From Algoriphagus kandeliae (lineage in GTDB: Bacteria > Bacteroidota > Bacteroidia > Cytophagales > Cyclobacteriaceae), in NCBI RefSeq assembly GCF_004571135.1, contig NZ_SPSB01000004.1, positions 1-64,000 of the forward strand: 64,000 nt of DNA, read 5' to 3'. The translations under genes were made by a program, and so were the position numbers. Position 1 is the first letter of the stretch. Each line of letters begins with the position of its first letter. Under the pieces are notes generated by a model that saw only the letters and a list, made by a program, of their open reading frames with translations, made no database searches and was not told the DNA's origin. Shown piece after piece: positions 27,050-37,261 of the stretch.

Positions 27050-28480
27050 TTAATAAGAGCGCATTTTAAACTTCTTCTTCAACTCATTGACTGAGTTTTT
27101 GAAGTTTGTATCAGTATCCATCATATCATTAACGGTAGTCAATGCGTGGATTACTGTGGAGTGATCTCTTCCCCCAAAATGATAACCAATCGATTTGAGC
27201 GAATGATTGGTGAATTCTTTTGAAAAATACATGGCAACCTGCCGGGCAATTACAATTTCTTTTTTCCTCGTTTTTGCCTTCAAATCATCCAATTCAATGC
27301 TGAAATATTCTGCAACGGTTTTTTGAATGAAGTCAATGCCAACCTCAGTCTCGATATCCTTGATGATATTTTTCATGACTGCTTTGGCTAACTGCAGATC
27401 GATTTCTACTCGATTCAACGATGCATGTGCGATCAAAGAGATTAAAATTCCCTCCAACTCTCGCACGTTGGTATCTACAGTATAAGCCAGGTATTCAACC
27501 ACATCATCAGGAATGAAAATCCCCTCTGATTGCATTTTTCTCCGGATAATCGCCACCCTTGTTTCAAAATCAGGCATTTGAAGATCAGCTGTCAATCCCC
27601 ACTTAAATCGGGAAAGCAAACGCTCTTCCAAACCTTTCAAGTCTCTCGGAGGGCAATCCGAAGTCATGATAATCTGTTTTTTACTTTGGTGTAGGTGGTT
27701 GAAAATATGGAAAAACATCTCCTGAGTGCGATCCTTTCCTGCTAGGAATTGAATATCATCGATAATCAGGACATCCACCTGCATATAGAAATTCGTAAAA
27801 CTCTTCACATTTCCATCCTTGATGGAATCCATAAATTGGTTGACGAATTTCTCAGAGGAAACATACAGGACAAATTTATCTTCGGGTCCGTTTTTGATTT
27901 CGTTTCCGATGGCCTGAACCAAGTGTGTCTTGCCAAGTCCCACCCCTCCATATACCATCAGTGGGTTGAATGAAGTAATTCCCGGCTTAGTCGCTACTGC
28001 AAATCCAGCAGACCGAGCCAAGCGATTACAATCTCCCTCAATGTAGGTGCTGAAGGTATAATTAGGATTCAGATTGCTTTGGGTCAACATGTCATCACCC
28101 AAACTCTCCATCTGGAAAGGACTTTTTTTAGTATCCTGATTGGTAGCAGCAGTAACATTGGCCTTTTTGGCACCATGATTTCCCTGAGGATAAGAAACGA
28201 CATAAGGCTGATTTGCTGAATTGCCTCTGTCCACAACAACGGCGTACTCTAAGCGTCCACTTTGCCCCAAGACAGTTTTGATGGCTAATTTCAGCTCTTG
28301 TATGTAATTGTCTTCCAGCCATTCATAAAAAAACTGACTAGGAACCTGAATTGTCAGGGAAGTCCCTTCCAACTTGACCGGGTTTATGGGTTTAAACCAA
28401 GTAGAAAAGCTCTGCTCGCTAACGTGCTGCTCTATGACACGTAGACACTCATTCCATACTGCGCTAGCTTCTGAACTCAT
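27050..28480 (-). CDS. dnaA: Chromosomal replication initiator DnaA
   Basis: DnaA binds the origin and opens DNA to start replication. The 476-residue protein has domain I (residues 1-80, with WFKPI and FYEWLEDNY), a variable linker, AAA+ Walker A GGVGLGKT (178-185), Walker B VLIIDDIQFLAGK and the C-terminal helix-turn-helix signature GGRDHSTVIHAL. It is a single gene; dnaN is not adjacent, and I found no DnaA-box cluster beside it. Confidence 0.98.
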   Translation of the reverse strand: MSSEASAVWNECLRVIEQHVSEQSFSTWFKPINPVKLEGTSLTIQVPSQFFYEWLEDNYIQELKLAIKTVLGQSGRLEYAVVVDRGNSANQPYVVSYPQGNHGAKKANVTAATNQDTKKSPFQMESLGDDMLTQSNLNPNYTFSTYIEGDCNRLARSAGFAVATKPGITSFNPLMVYGGVGLGKTHLVQAIGNEIKNGPEDKFVLYVSSEKFVNQFMDSIKDGNVKSFTNFYMQVDVLIIDDIQFLAGKDRTQEMFFHIFNHLHQSKKQIIMTSDCPPRDLKGLEERLLSRFKWGLTADLQMPDFETRVAIIRRKMQSEGIFIPDDVVEYLAYTVDTNVRELEGILISLIAHASLNRVEIDLQLAKAVMKNIIKDIETEVGIDFIQKTVAEYFSIELDDLKAKTRKKEIVIARQVAMYFSKEFTNHSLKSIGYHFGGRDHSTVIHALTTVNDMMDTDTNFKNSVNELKKKFKMRSY

Positions 28481-28857
28481 TCGAAGGTTTTCTGAAAAGT
28501 TACAACCGGTAGGGTTTTGACAAGGGAGTCAAATTTGAACAAAAATCAATTAAATTAAAAATTGAAAAGCCCTTGAAATATTGAAAATTTGGACTGGTGC
28601 GGGATTCTTTATTATACAGTTCAATAAAATTCAATCTTTATTTTTTCGTCGATAAAATCCAGAGATAAAAAACGACTGAATCAGTTACAATTTCACTCAT
28701 CATAGGAATGATCAATTTCCTGCTCCAAATTGATCTTATGAAGGCTTTTCGAAAAGCGATTTTTCCATTAAAAAATTCTTTTTCATACAATCCCGGCTCT
28801 TTCATTAATTTTGAATAGCTAACGATTTAGAAAGAATACAAACCCAAAAACCAAATA
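28481..28857. other. 377-base divergent gap between dnaA and mutA
   Basis: This AT-rich gap holds two outward promoters. For dnaA, TTG at 28523-28521 and TAACTTTT at 28502-28495 (minus strand, 18-base spacing) resemble the Bacteroidota consensus with one mismatch. For mutA, an exact TAATTTTG lies at 28806-28813. I saw no match to the DnaA box TTATNCACA and no open reading frame worth calling. Confidence 0.5.
28806..28813 (+). promoter_or_regulatory. Candidate -7 element of mutAB
   Basis: TAATTTTG matches TAnnTTTG exactly, 44 bases upstream of the mutA start codon. No clear TTG is seen at the expected -33 position. Confidence 0.4.
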
Positions 28858-30261
28858 ATGACTGATCCGAATTTTTTTCCTTTTTCCCCTTCCGACAAAT
28901 CAAAATGGAAAAGTCAAGTTGAAAAAGACTTGAAAGGAAAAGATTTTGAAAAGACCCTAGTGAGTACTGTTTGGGGGAAAATCAAACAGCACCCTTATTA
29001 TGATTCCTCTGATACAAGTTTCCTTGCTACTGCAATGGATTTCCATGAACCGGTTGAAATCCCTGCATTGGGTCCGAGACACTGGACAAATGCGGTGGAA
29101 ATTTTCCCAAGCGACTCACTTTCCTCTAACAAGGAAATTCTCAACCACCTTCAAAATGGGGCTGATGCCTTGGTAATTCATTGCCAAGAATCAATGGATT
29201 GGGAAAAGGTCCTGAAGAATGTACTATTGGAATACATCCATATATATATCACGCCCGATTCCGACAAGCCTGAATCTCTTTTTGAGTTTTTTGACTTTAT
29301 AGAAAAATCAGGACTACCAAAAGAAAAACTGAAAGGTGCAATTCTTTGGTCTCCAGCTGATGCCCTTTTTGAGAATAATTCAGATTGGAATAAAAATCTG
29401 GAACTAGCTCAAAAATTGATTGAATCATCCAAGGACTTTCCCCATTTTCAGGCTTTAACCATCAAATTTGCTCGTTACGCTAATGCAGGTGCAAGCGGGA
29501 TAACAGAAACATTCCTAGGATTATCAGAATTAATCGAGCTAGTCGATGGACTTCAGAATTCAGGTTTGTCTCCTAAGGTCATTTTTGAAAACTTGGCTTT
29601 TCATTCTTGTGCAGGACGAGACCATTTTCCTGAAATGGTCAAGCTCAAAAGCCTTCGAGTTTTGATTCCCGCTCTGGGAGAAAAATTCGGAGTAACGGTT
29701 TCTCCTTCCCAAATTCACTTGATTGTCTCGTCCAGCCTTTGGACGAAAAGTCTGATAGATCAAAATAATAACTTCATCCGTCAAACCTACGAGGCAATCT
29801 CTGCCATTTTAGGGGGATGTAACACCCTTTGGATTAGGCCGATTGAAGGAGAAAACGCTTCTACACTTTCAAAGCGGGTAGCAAGAAACATTTCAAGTAT
29901 ACTTCGTGAAGAGAGTCATCTAGATAAAGTTATGGATCCGACTGCCGGAAGTTATTATATAGAATCACTGATGAAAGATTTTATCAATTCATGCATTGAT
30001 GAAATTAGCAAAATAGAGGCAGAAGGAGGCTGGTTAAAAGCGTTCCAAAAAAGAGAAATTCACAAGCTCGTGCGCGCAGAGCGGGAAGCTATCCAAAAAG
30101 CCATTTATGAAAATCAGCTTAGCGAGGTCGGTGTTAATCGCTACCTAGCAAGTGGTAAATTGATCAATAATTTACCATTTAAGCCCATCCCAGAAAAAGA
30201 ATTTCAGCTCCTCCCCAGCAGAGAAAGTTATCTTATCGAACAAGAAACCCTTCAGGCATGA
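28858..30261 (+). CDS. mutA: Methylmalonyl-CoA mutase small subunit, short form
   Basis: The non-catalytic partner of MutB in the heterodimeric mutase. The 467 residues cover the TIM-barrel part only ([43 protein letters not shown]). Longer MutA subunits carry a degenerate B12-binding flavodoxin-like domain after this point, and that domain is absent. The gene ends cleanly and overlaps mutB by 4 bases (ATGA), so this is a short form rather than a broken gene. Assignment rests on the pairing with mutB and the barrel motifs. Confidence 0.93.
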   Translation: MTDPNFFPFSPSDKSKWKSQVEKDLKGKDFEKTLVSTVWGKIKQHPYYDSSDTSFLATAMDFHEPVEIPALGPRHWTNAVEIFPSDSLSSNKEILNHLQNGADALVIHCQESMDWEKVLKNVLLEYIHIYITPDSDKPESLFEFFDFIEKSGLPKEKLKGAILWSPADALFENNSDWNKNLELAQKLIESSKDFPHFQALTIKFARYANAGASGITETFLGLSELIELVDGLQNSGLSPKVIFENLAFHSCAGRDHFPEMVKLKSLRVLIPALGEKFGVTVSPSQIHLIVSSSLWTKSLIDQNNNFIRQTYEAISAILGGCNTLWIRPIEGENASTLSKRVARNISSILREESHLDKVMDPTAGSYYIESLMKDFINSCIDEISKIEAEGGWLKAFQKREIHKLVRAEREAIQKAIYENQLSEVGVNRYLASGKLINNLPFKPIPEKEFQLLPSRESYLIEQETLQA

Positions 30262-32378
30262 GACCAGATTTCAGCAATTGGAAAATAAATACAAAAGTGA
30301 AGTCCGCTCAGAAAGAAAGTTCTTCATCTTGGCTTGCACCTGAGAAAATAAATGTGCCATCGACTTTTGACCCAAAGGAGATAAAGCAATTAGGCCATCT
30401 TGGTTTTTCAGCTGGCCTTCCACCTTATTTGCGCGGTCCATACAGCAGCATGTATGTCATGCGGCCCTGGACCATTCGGCAGTATGCAGGATTTTCAACT
30501 GCGGAAGAATCCAATGCTTTTTATAGAAGAAATTTAGCTGCAGGCCAAAAAGGCTTATCAGTAGCCTTCGATCTTCCAACTCATCGAGGGTATGATTCGG
30601 ATCATCCGCGGGTTGTTGGAGATGTAGGAAAAGCAGGGGTAGCCATTGATACGGTAGAGGACATGAAACTGCTTTTTGATCAAATTCCATTAGATCAAAT
30701 GTCTGTTTCCATGACGATGAATGGGGCTGTAATTCCAATTTTGGCCTTTTATATTGTTGCAGCGGAAGAGCAAGGAGTTTCTCCAGAAAAGCTAAGCGGA
30801 ACCATTCAAAACGATATTTTGAAAGAGTTCATGGTTCGCAACACCTACATCTATCCTCCTGTTCCAAGCATGCGGATTATCGCAGATATTTTTGAATATA
30901 CTTCGAAAAACATGCCTCGCTTCAATTCCATTTCTATTTCCGGCTACCACATGCAGGAGGCCGGGGCAACAGCAGATTTGGAATTGGCTTATACCTTAGC
31001 AGATGGATTGGAATATTTAAGAACAGGGATTCAGGCGGGATTGGATATTGATGACTTTGCACCTCGACTCTCATTTTTCTGGGCGATTGGAATGAACTAC
31101 TTCATGGAAATTGCCAAAATGAGGGCAGGAAGATTGCTTTGGGCAAAAATTGTAAAGCAGTTCAATCCTAAAAACCCAAAATCAATGGCACTGCGAACGC
31201 ATTGCCAAACTTCTGGTTGGTCATTGACCGAGCAAGATCCTTTCAACAATATCACCCGAACGGCAGTAGAAGCTCTTGGAGCTGCCATGGGACATACCCA
31301 ATCCCTCCACACCAATTCCTTGGATGAAGCCATTGCACTCCCAACGGATTTTTCTGCTCGTATTGCTCGAAACACTCAATTGATTCTTCAAGAAGAGCTT
31401 GGAATAACGCAGGTAGTGGACCCTTGGGGTGGCTCTCTTTACGTAGAATATCTTACTGACCAACTTGTCCAACGGGCCTGGACTTTGATTGAGGAAGTGG
31501 AAAGTCTAGGCGGTATGGCAAAAGCAATAGAAGCCGGCGTTCCAAAACTCAGAATCGAAGAAGCAGCTGCCAAAAAACAAGCTCGAATTGACAGCGGTCA
31601 AGATATCATTGTGGGAGTTAACCGATTCCAAGTTGAAGAAGATTCTGACATCGAACTTTTAGAGGTTGATAATCAGTCGGTGAGACTTTCTCAAATTGAA
31701 CGAATTCAGGAGGTTAAAGCAAAAAGAAACGAAGAGGAAGTACAAAAATCCTTAGCAGCAATTTCCAAAGCAGCTCAGGAAAAAAACGGAAACTTATTAG
31801 ATTTAGCAGTTCAAGCGGCTCGAAATCGCGCTACATTAGGTGAGATTTCAGAGGCCATGGAAAAGGTTTTTGGAAGACATCAAGCTCAAACCAAATCTGT
31901 CACAGGTGTTTATGCTGGAGAAGTGAAAAATCAAGATTCATTCAAAAAAGCTATAGAACTATCTGATCAATTCTCTGCTATGGAGGGGCGAAGACCTAGA
32001 ATCCTTGTGGCGAAAATGGGTCAAGATGGACATGACCGCGGAGCAAAAGTCATTGCAACCGGTTTTGCCGATTTGGGATTCGATGTAGACATTGGCCCTC
32101 TTTTCCAAACTCCTGAAGAAGTAGCAACCCAAGCGATAGAAAATGATGTGCATATCGTAGGTGCATCTTCTCTGGCAGCTGGTCATAAAACTCTTATCCC
32201 GCAACTTATCGAAGAGCTCAAAAAGCAGGGAAGGCCAGATATTATGGTTGTGGCAGGAGGAGTAATTCCTCCAAAGGATTACGAATTTCTTTACAATTCA
32301 GGAGTTTCAGAAGTGTTTGGTCCAGGAACTGTTCTTTCGGAAGCAGCCATCAAGATTTTACACAAATTAATGGCATAG
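30258..32378 (+). CDS. mutB: Methylmalonyl-CoA mutase large (catalytic) subunit
   Basis: MutB interconverts methylmalonyl-CoA and succinyl-CoA using adenosylcobalamin. The 706-residue protein has the catalytic barrel ([39 protein letters not shown]) and an intact C-terminal B12-binding domain. That domain has DGHDRG (Asp590-His592, His being the lower cobalt ligand), SSLAAGH and GGVIPP. It overlaps mutA by 4 bases. Its GTPase chaperone MeaB and a B12 uptake locus lie 10-17 kb downstream in the same window. Confidence 0.97.
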   Translation: MRPDFSNWKINTKVKSAQKESSSSWLAPEKINVPSTFDPKEIKQLGHLGFSAGLPPYLRGPYSSMYVMRPWTIRQYAGFSTAEESNAFYRRNLAAGQKGLSVAFDLPTHRGYDSDHPRVVGDVGKAGVAIDTVEDMKLLFDQIPLDQMSVSMTMNGAVIPILAFYIVAAEEQGVSPEKLSGTIQNDILKEFMVRNTYIYPPVPSMRIIADIFEYTSKNMPRFNSISISGYHMQEAGATADLELAYTLADGLEYLRTGIQAGLDIDDFAPRLSFFWAIGMNYFMEIAKMRAGRLLWAKIVKQFNPKNPKSMALRTHCQTSGWSLTEQDPFNNITRTAVEALGAAMGHTQSLHTNSLDEAIALPTDFSARIARNTQLILQEELGITQVVDPWGGSLYVEYLTDQLVQRAWTLIEEVESLGGMAKAIEAGVPKLRIEEAAAKKQARIDSGQDIIVGVNRFQVEEDSDIELLEVDNQSVRLSQIERIQEVKAKRNEEEVQKSLAAISKAAQEKNGNLLDLAVQAARNRATLGEISEAMEKVFGRHQAQTKSVTGVYAGEVKNQDSFKKAIELSDQFSAMEGRRPRILVAKMGQDGHDRGAKVIATGFADLGFDVDIGPLFQTPEEVATQAIENDVHIVGASSLAAGHKTLIPQLIEELKKQGRPDIMVVAGGVIPPKDYEFLYNSGVSEVFGPGTVLSEAAIKILHKLMA

Positions 32379-32421
32379 AGGGGATTATTGAATCGTCTTT
32401 CACTTGAGCTTTGAAGAATTT

Positions 32422-32456
32422 TGGGCTACCTTAAAGAAGTAAGTTCTGGTAGCCCA
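32422..32456 (+). promoter_or_regulatory. Hairpin abutting the start codon of the DUF389 gene
   Basis: A 9-bp perfect inverted repeat TGGGCTACC (32422-32430) / GGTAGCCCA (32448-32456) with a 17-nt loop ends 2 bases before the ATG at 32459. Folded in RNA it would occlude ribosome access; as DNA it could be an operator. There is no T tract, so it is not a terminator. Confidence 0.55.
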
Positions 32457-32458
32457 CT

Positions 32459-34342
32459 ATGAAAAAATACCATCTTTTTTTTGATCCAAATTTGGATGAA
32501 GGGGAGCGGAAAAATTTCTTCGAAAAACTCGATCCCCGACCTGAAAGCACTTTAAGTATAGATTCTCTGAATTGGTCAGATTTTTCGAAAGAAGACTTTC
32601 TTCTTCTATGGGTAAATGATGAACAAGGGAAAGAAATCCTGACCAGTTTTCCTGAGGAGGGACCAAAGCTTATTTTCCTTCCCCAACCAGAACTGAAATT
32701 GATTGCAAAATCTCTTGGTGTTCCAAACTCGAAAGAAACGGCATTTAAAAATTTTCAGGCAGTAGAAGAAATTCCAGCATTTGATTTATTAGAAATCAAT
32801 GGTGAGCTCTGTCTAAACTCATTGGTGATTGGCGATTCACTTAGTGTTTTATATGACTCTTTTGGAAAAGGTTTTTTTCAAAATTTGAAGGATAGATTTT
32901 CTCGCTTTTTCAAACTTTTCAGACAAGTAGATCTTCAAAAATTCCGAATCACCTACCAATCTGGCGAAGAAGAAAAAAACTTGGAGACAGCCGCAATGGG
33001 GGTTTTGGTCGTACCTCACTGCGAAAGCAATTTGATTTTCAAGCGTCTTATTCCTCAAAGCGGATTGAGCGATTCCATGATTCATATCATCTTGGTCTCT
33101 CCAAAAAGTCTCCTTTCCATTATCAGTTTTGGGATACAAACACTTTTTTTTCCATTCAGAAGAAGTACCATACCGAGCTTCCTGACCTATATTTCTACTC
33201 CAAAAATGACTATAGAGATTGGGGAAGAAATTCCTTTTGCTATCGATGGAGAGGAGCATCAAGGATCGAAAATCGAACTTCAACTTTCTGAAAAAAAGTT
33301 ACGGATACTCCCCAATTTTGAAAGTGAAAAAACAAAGGAAACCAAACAGCGAGAAATCAATGTACAGAAACTACCTACAGGAAACCTGTTAGAAGAGTTA
33401 ACCCGACGACACCTTCCCTGGGTACGGCATGCCACTACAGAGGAATTCAAGGAATTGTTTACCCTGCTTAGACAAAATTCCAAAGCATCCAGCAGTTTTT
33501 TGGTATTGATGGCCCTATCGACATTGATTGCCACTTTTGGACTTTTTGGAAATTCCAGCCCGGTAGTTATCGGAGCGATGATTTTGGCTCCTTTGATGGG
33601 GCCGATTATTTCTTTGGCCATGGGTGCACTTCGCCAAGATGGAATTCTAGTCAAAAACAGCCTTGCAACCATCTTTTTGGGGATTCTTATCGGTTTGTTT
33701 TTCGCAGTAATTATTACGTGGATTACGCCTTTAAAAATTCTTAACTCTGAAATAGTAGCACGAATTCGGCCGAATCTTTTGGATCTGGGAGTAGCTGTAG
33801 CAGCTGGCGTTGCAGGGGCCTATGCACATTCAAGAGAAGAAATTGCAAAAACTTTGGCTGGGGTAGCTATTTCTGTGGCTCTTGTTCCACCTTTAGCAGT
33901 TGCAGGAATTGGATTGGGTTGGGGCAATTGGAACGTATGCTGGGGAGCCTCACTCCTATTCGGAACCAACCTTGCAGGAATTGTTATGGCTGCTGCCTTG
34001 ACATTTTTACTACTGGGATATAGTCCTTTTCAATTAGCTCAAAAAGGACTTATCGTAAGTGTTTTGATTTTGGTTTTGATTACAGCTCCTCTGGTCTTGA
34101 GTTTTCGTGACATGGTAGAGGAAAACACCCTCATTGAAAATCTAAGTGGAAAAGAAATACCACACGGATTGATGCGGGAAGTGAATGTTTTAGAAATCAA
34201 CCCCCTTCGGATTTCAGTGACAATTCTCTCCGATAAACAACTTCAAGAATCCGATTACCTTGAAATAAAAAAAGAAATTGAGGCTATGGTAGGCCAACCT
34301 ATCGAATTGGAGTTGACTTTAGGAGTGAAGGTTTTTGATTGA
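32459..34342 (+). CDS. DUF389 membrane protein fused to a degenerate diacylglycerol-kinase-like domain
   Basis: A 627-residue protein in two parts. Residues about 1-295 resemble the YegS/diacylglycerol kinase fold: the LFLPQPELKLIAKSLGVP-like segment aligns with the GTxNDxAr loop, and FAIDGEE...LRILPN matches the C-terminal lobe. The nucleotide motif GGDGT is lost (VNDEQ in its place), so kinase activity is unlikely. Residues about 335-560 form the DUF389 (TIGR00341-like) domain with several transmembrane helices (GAMILAPLMGPIISLAMG, GVAGAYAHSREE, VALVPPLAVAG). The function of DUF389 is unknown. It ends one base before the converging AtuA-C gene. Confidence 0.85.
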   Translation: MKKYHLFFDPNLDEGERKNFFEKLDPRPESTLSIDSLNWSDFSKEDFLLLWVNDEQGKEILTSFPEEGPKLIFLPQPELKLIAKSLGVPNSKETAFKNFQAVEEIPAFDLLEINGELCLNSLVIGDSLSVLYDSFGKGFFQNLKDRFSRFFKLFRQVDLQKFRITYQSGEEEKNLETAAMGVLVVPHCESNLIFKRLIPQSGLSDSMIHIILVSPKSLLSIISFGIQTLFFPFRRSTIPSFLTYISTPKMTIEIGEEIPFAIDGEEHQGSKIELQLSEKKLRILPNFESEKTKETKQREINVQKLPTGNLLEELTRRHLPWVRHATTEEFKELFTLLRQNSKASSSFLVLMALSTLIATFGLFGNSSPVVIGAMILAPLMGPIISLAMGALRQDGILVKNSLATIFLGILIGLFFAVIITWITPLKILNSEIVARIRPNLLDLGVAVAAGVAGAYAHSREEIAKTLAGVAISVALVPPLAVAGIGLGWGNWNVCWGASLLFGTNLAGIVMAAALTFLLLGYSPFQLAQKGLIVSVLILVLITAPLVLSFRDMVEENTLIENLSGKEIPHGLMREVNVLEINPLRISVTILSDKQLQESDYLEIKKEIEAMVGQPIELELTLGVKVFD

Positions 34343-34645
34343 TCAGATTTCCATTTCCAACAGCGCATAGCTCAAACTTTTCCCATGAGAATCCAAAGCC
34401 AACGATGTAGTAACTCCTCCTGCCAAGGCATCTTCACAAGTGAATTGTAGCGCCTTTATAGAAGGCAACACATAGCGGGTCACATTCCCTTGCAATTGAT
34501 TTTGAAGATGTTTTTTCACACGATCAGCGGTTATATTTTGAACTAGCCAATCAAAATCTTTTTCATCAAAAGGAATCAGTGAAAGCACCAAAATATTCCC
34601 TTTATCCCCTGCCCTACTATGGGCTATATCAGCTAATCTTTTCAT
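34343..34645 (-). CDS. AtuA-related C-terminal domain protein
   Basis: This 100-residue protein corresponds to the small alpha/beta domain found at the C-terminal end of long AtuA proteins (AHSRAGDKGN start; a final GGVTTSLALDSHGKSL). Here it is a separate gene overlapping the AtuA-type gene by 4 bases, so the two products probably form one complex. The role in acyclic terpene or other acyl-CoA breakdown is inferred from the family. It ends directly against the stop of the DUF389 gene. Confidence 0.82.
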   Translation of the reverse strand: MKRLADIAHSRAGDKGNILVLSLIPFDEKDFDWLVQNITADRVKKHLQNQLQGNVTRYVLPSIKALQFTCEDALAGGVTTSLALDSHGKSLSYALLEMEI

Positions 34646-35964
34646 ACTGAAAACAATTGAAAGCTAGGTTTGACTTGATCACGATTCAAAAGTGTAGAAA
34701 CAACTCCTATCACTTGAGTAACCATTTTTCTGGCACCTCCTCCGCCCGCAGGTCCATTTGTATAAAGAGCCTCGACTTCTTCTCCGATTAGTTGTGCCTG
34801 CTCCATAGTATCACACATCCCCGAAACTCGAAGCCTAACCTCATAAGGATTGGAGTTCTTGGACAATTCAGTTGGATGAAGAGAGTTCAGGCCTATTAAA
34901 TCGACACGAAGGTTGGTAATTTGTCCCTTTATTCGCTTTTCGATGATCTCACCTGCCAACTTCGCTCGCTCAACTGCATGGGCCCCTGCATAAGAAATCT
35001 CCCCTTCCCCTTTAAAACCTGCCTCATATCCTACACTAACCTTATATGTTTCAGGTTTTTCAATTCCTCCTCCACCACTTACTTGAAGTTGATCGAAGGC
35101 AATTTCTTCAAATTGAACAGTAGAAAAATCCGCAACCACATCAGGTGTAAAATAATGATGAGGATCTAAAACCTCATACAGCAACTGCTCTTTTGCAATC
35201 TGCTCAGAGATCATTCCACCGGTTCCCTCTACCTTGGAAATAATTCCTCTTCCATCTGAAAAAACATCCACAAAAGGATGACCCAATCGGTCTAATTCAG
35301 GAACAGGTTTAGAAACTGGATCAGCAAAATATCCTCCTGTCAGTTGGCCAGCACATTCCAAAAGATGTCCCAAAACGGTGCCTTTTCCCAACATGTCAAA
35401 TTGATCCAATTCCCATCCAAATTCATGAATCATGGGTGCTAAGAAAAGGGAAGGATCAGCCACTCTTCCCGTAATTATTATATTGGCATCGGTCTCTAAA
35501 GCTGGTAAAATAGCCTCCACACCCAAATAGGCATTAGCAGAAACCAGCTTGCCATAAGATTGAATGGGTTGATTATTTTCAATGGAATGCTCCTGACCGG
35601 TGAGAAATTCAAATACATCATCTCCAAAAACCGCTGCTACCTTGATCGAGAGATTTTGAGCCTTAGCTAGCTCCAGAATTTTCTTTGCCCCTGCAATTGG
35701 ATTTGCTGCACCCATATTAGTAACTAGGCGAGTCTTATGCTCAAGCAATAAAGGAAGCAAACCCCTTAGCCTCTTTTCCAATAGGACATCGTAACCAAGT
35801 TCTGGATTTTGCAATTTTCTTTTTTGAGCTAAAGCGATTGTCCGTTCTGCTAAACATTCTAAGACCAAGTAATCCAAATTTCCATTTTCAGTAAGGATCA
35901 ATGCGGGCTCAATACGATCTCCTGAAAAACCTGCACCACAACCGATTCTGATTTTTTCTTTCAT
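34642..35964 (-). CDS. AtuA family protein (DUF1446)
   Basis: This 440-residue protein has the AtuA/DUF1446 hallmarks: the IGCGAGFSGDR start, VTNMGAANP, ITGRVADPSLFLAPM and GGGGARKMVTQ near the end. AtuA is required for acyclic terpene (citronellol) use in Pseudomonas, but its reaction is not established. The gene lies one base after a CitMHS-type transporter and overlaps the small AtuA-C gene, within a four-gene operon headed by an esterase. No geranyl-CoA carboxylase is nearby, so the substrate is left open. Confidence 0.88.
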   Translation of the reverse strand: MKEKIRIGCGAGFSGDRIEPALILTENGNLDYLVLECLAERTIALAQKRKLQNPELGYDVLLEKRLRGLLPLLLEHKTRLVTNMGAANPIAGAKKILELAKAQNLSIKVAAVFGDDVFEFLTGQEHSIENNQPIQSYGKLVSANAYLGVEAILPALETDANIIITGRVADPSLFLAPMIHEFGWELDQFDMLGKGTVLGHLLECAGQLTGGYFADPVSKPVPELDRLGHPFVDVFSDGRGIISKVEGTGGMISEQIAKEQLLYEVLDPHHYFTPDVVADFSTVQFEEIAFDQLQVSGGGGIEKPETYKVSVGYEAGFKGEGEISYAGAHAVERAKLAGEIIEKRIKGQITNLRVDLIGLNSLHPTELSKNSNPYEVRLRVSGMCDTMEQAQLIGEEVEALYTNGPAGGGGARKMVTQVIGVVSTLLNRDQVKPSFQLFSV

Positions 35965-35965
35965 C

Positions 35966-37249
35966 TTAAATATGGATTACGCCGATTAGGATTGCTACCA
36001 CTAACATGACAAGAGTTACCAAAAGAGCTAGCGGGATGGTTTTTTTCTGATGATCTCCCAAGTCCACTCCAGCCAATCCAACCAATAAATAAGTAGAACC
36101 AGTCAAGGGGCTGACCGGAAAACCTGTTGTCATTTGACCGAAAATTGCAGCTTGTCCTACTTCCAAACCACTAACCTGAAAAGACTCTGCTGTTGAGGAA
36201 AGCAAAGGCAAAATTCCGAAATAGAATGAGTCTGGATCAAAGACCAGGCTAGCTGGCATGGATAACACTCCAGTCAAAAGCGGTAATTGCTTCCCCATAA
36301 ATTCCGGGAGAATTACTTGAATTCCATTAGCCATAGCCTCCATCATTCCGCTTCCTTTTAGAATGCCGGTGAAGCACCCAGCTGCGAATAAAATACTTGC
36401 CATGAGCAAAGCTTCCTTGGCATGTGCATCTACACGCTCCTTTTGATCAGCGACTTTGGGAAAATTAAATACAAGTGCCAAACCAAAAGCAATCATAAAT
36501 ACTGCATAGGGAGGTGCCCAACCCAAAACAATAGAGGTCACAGCTAATAAAATCAATCCAATATTTACCAAAAATTTCCATTGGGGAAGCTTGATTTCAT
36601 CTGTATCTGAGATTTCAATTTCTATTGGCGATCCAGACTGAAATTGAATTCGTTCTTTTTTTCCCAGGAAATAGGCAATCCCCAAAACTGTCAGCAAGCC
36701 AGCCAAAAAAGGAATAAATACCGGATTGAATAATTCTGTCACCGAGACTTCCAGGGCAGAAGCAGCACGAATAGTCGGTCCTCCCCAAGGCAACACATTC
36801 ATTGTACCAGCAGCTAAAGCAGTGGTGGATGCAAGGGTTAGACGACTCATTCCCAACTGATCATATATTGGCAACATGGCTGGAATTACCACAAGAAAAG
36901 TAACCGCTCCGGAGCCATCCAAGTGTACCAACATGGCTAAAATGGCAGTTACCATAACGATCTTCAAAGGATCATTTCCTGCCAACCGAAGGAGTTTGGA
37001 AATAATCGGTTTGAAAGTGCCCGCATCCATTAAAACTCCAAAAAACAGAATAGCGAAAACGAACATCACCCCAGTAGGAGCAATAGAAGTAATTCCTTCG
37101 GAAATCATTTGGGGAAGTTCAGTCGTTTTCCCAGCTAAAATCCCGGTAATCACTGGTACTAGTATCAATGCGACAACCGCAGATGTCTTTTTGGTAAGGA
37201 TCAAATAGAGAAGCAACGCAATGGTAAGGACACCAAGAAGAGCTAGCAT
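35966..37249 (-). CDS. CitMHS-family organic acid transporter
   Basis: This 427-residue inner-membrane protein has about 11-12 hydrophobic helices. Family-type motifs include HLDGSGAVTFLVVIPAMLP, NVLPWGGPTIRAASAL and FDPDSFYFGILPLL. CitMHS members take up citrate as a metal complex or related carboxylates by proton symport. The position between an esterase and AtuA suggests that it moves a carboxylate made or consumed by this operon; the substrate is an inference. Gaps to its neighbours are 12 and 1 bases. Confidence 0.92.
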   Translation of the reverse strand: MLALLGVLTIALLLYLILTKKTSAVVALILVPVITGILAGKTTELPQMISEGITSIAPTGVMFVFAILFFGVLMDAGTFKPIISKLLRLAGNDPLKIVMVTAILAMLVHLDGSGAVTFLVVIPAMLPIYDQLGMSRLTLASTTALAAGTMNVLPWGGPTIRAASALEVSVTELFNPVFIPFLAGLLTVLGIAYFLGKKERIQFQSGSPIEIEISDTDEIKLPQWKFLVNIGLILLAVTSIVLGWAPPYAVFMIAFGLALVFNFPKVADQKERVDAHAKEALLMASILFAAGCFTGILKGSGMMEAMANGIQVILPEFMGKQLPLLTGVLSMPASLVFDPDSFYFGILPLLSSTAESFQVSGLEVGQAAIFGQMTTGFPVSPLTGSTYLLVGLAGVDLGDHQKKTIPLALLVTLVMLVVAILIGVIHI

Positions 37250-37261
37250 AGATTATTGGCT

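Noticed and set aside
28481..28857. Replication origin next to dnaA
   Set aside because: The gap is AT-rich and of suitable size, but I found no TTATNCACA-type DnaA boxes and dnaN is not adjacent. In this phylum the origin is often away from dnaA. A GC-skew plot would decide.
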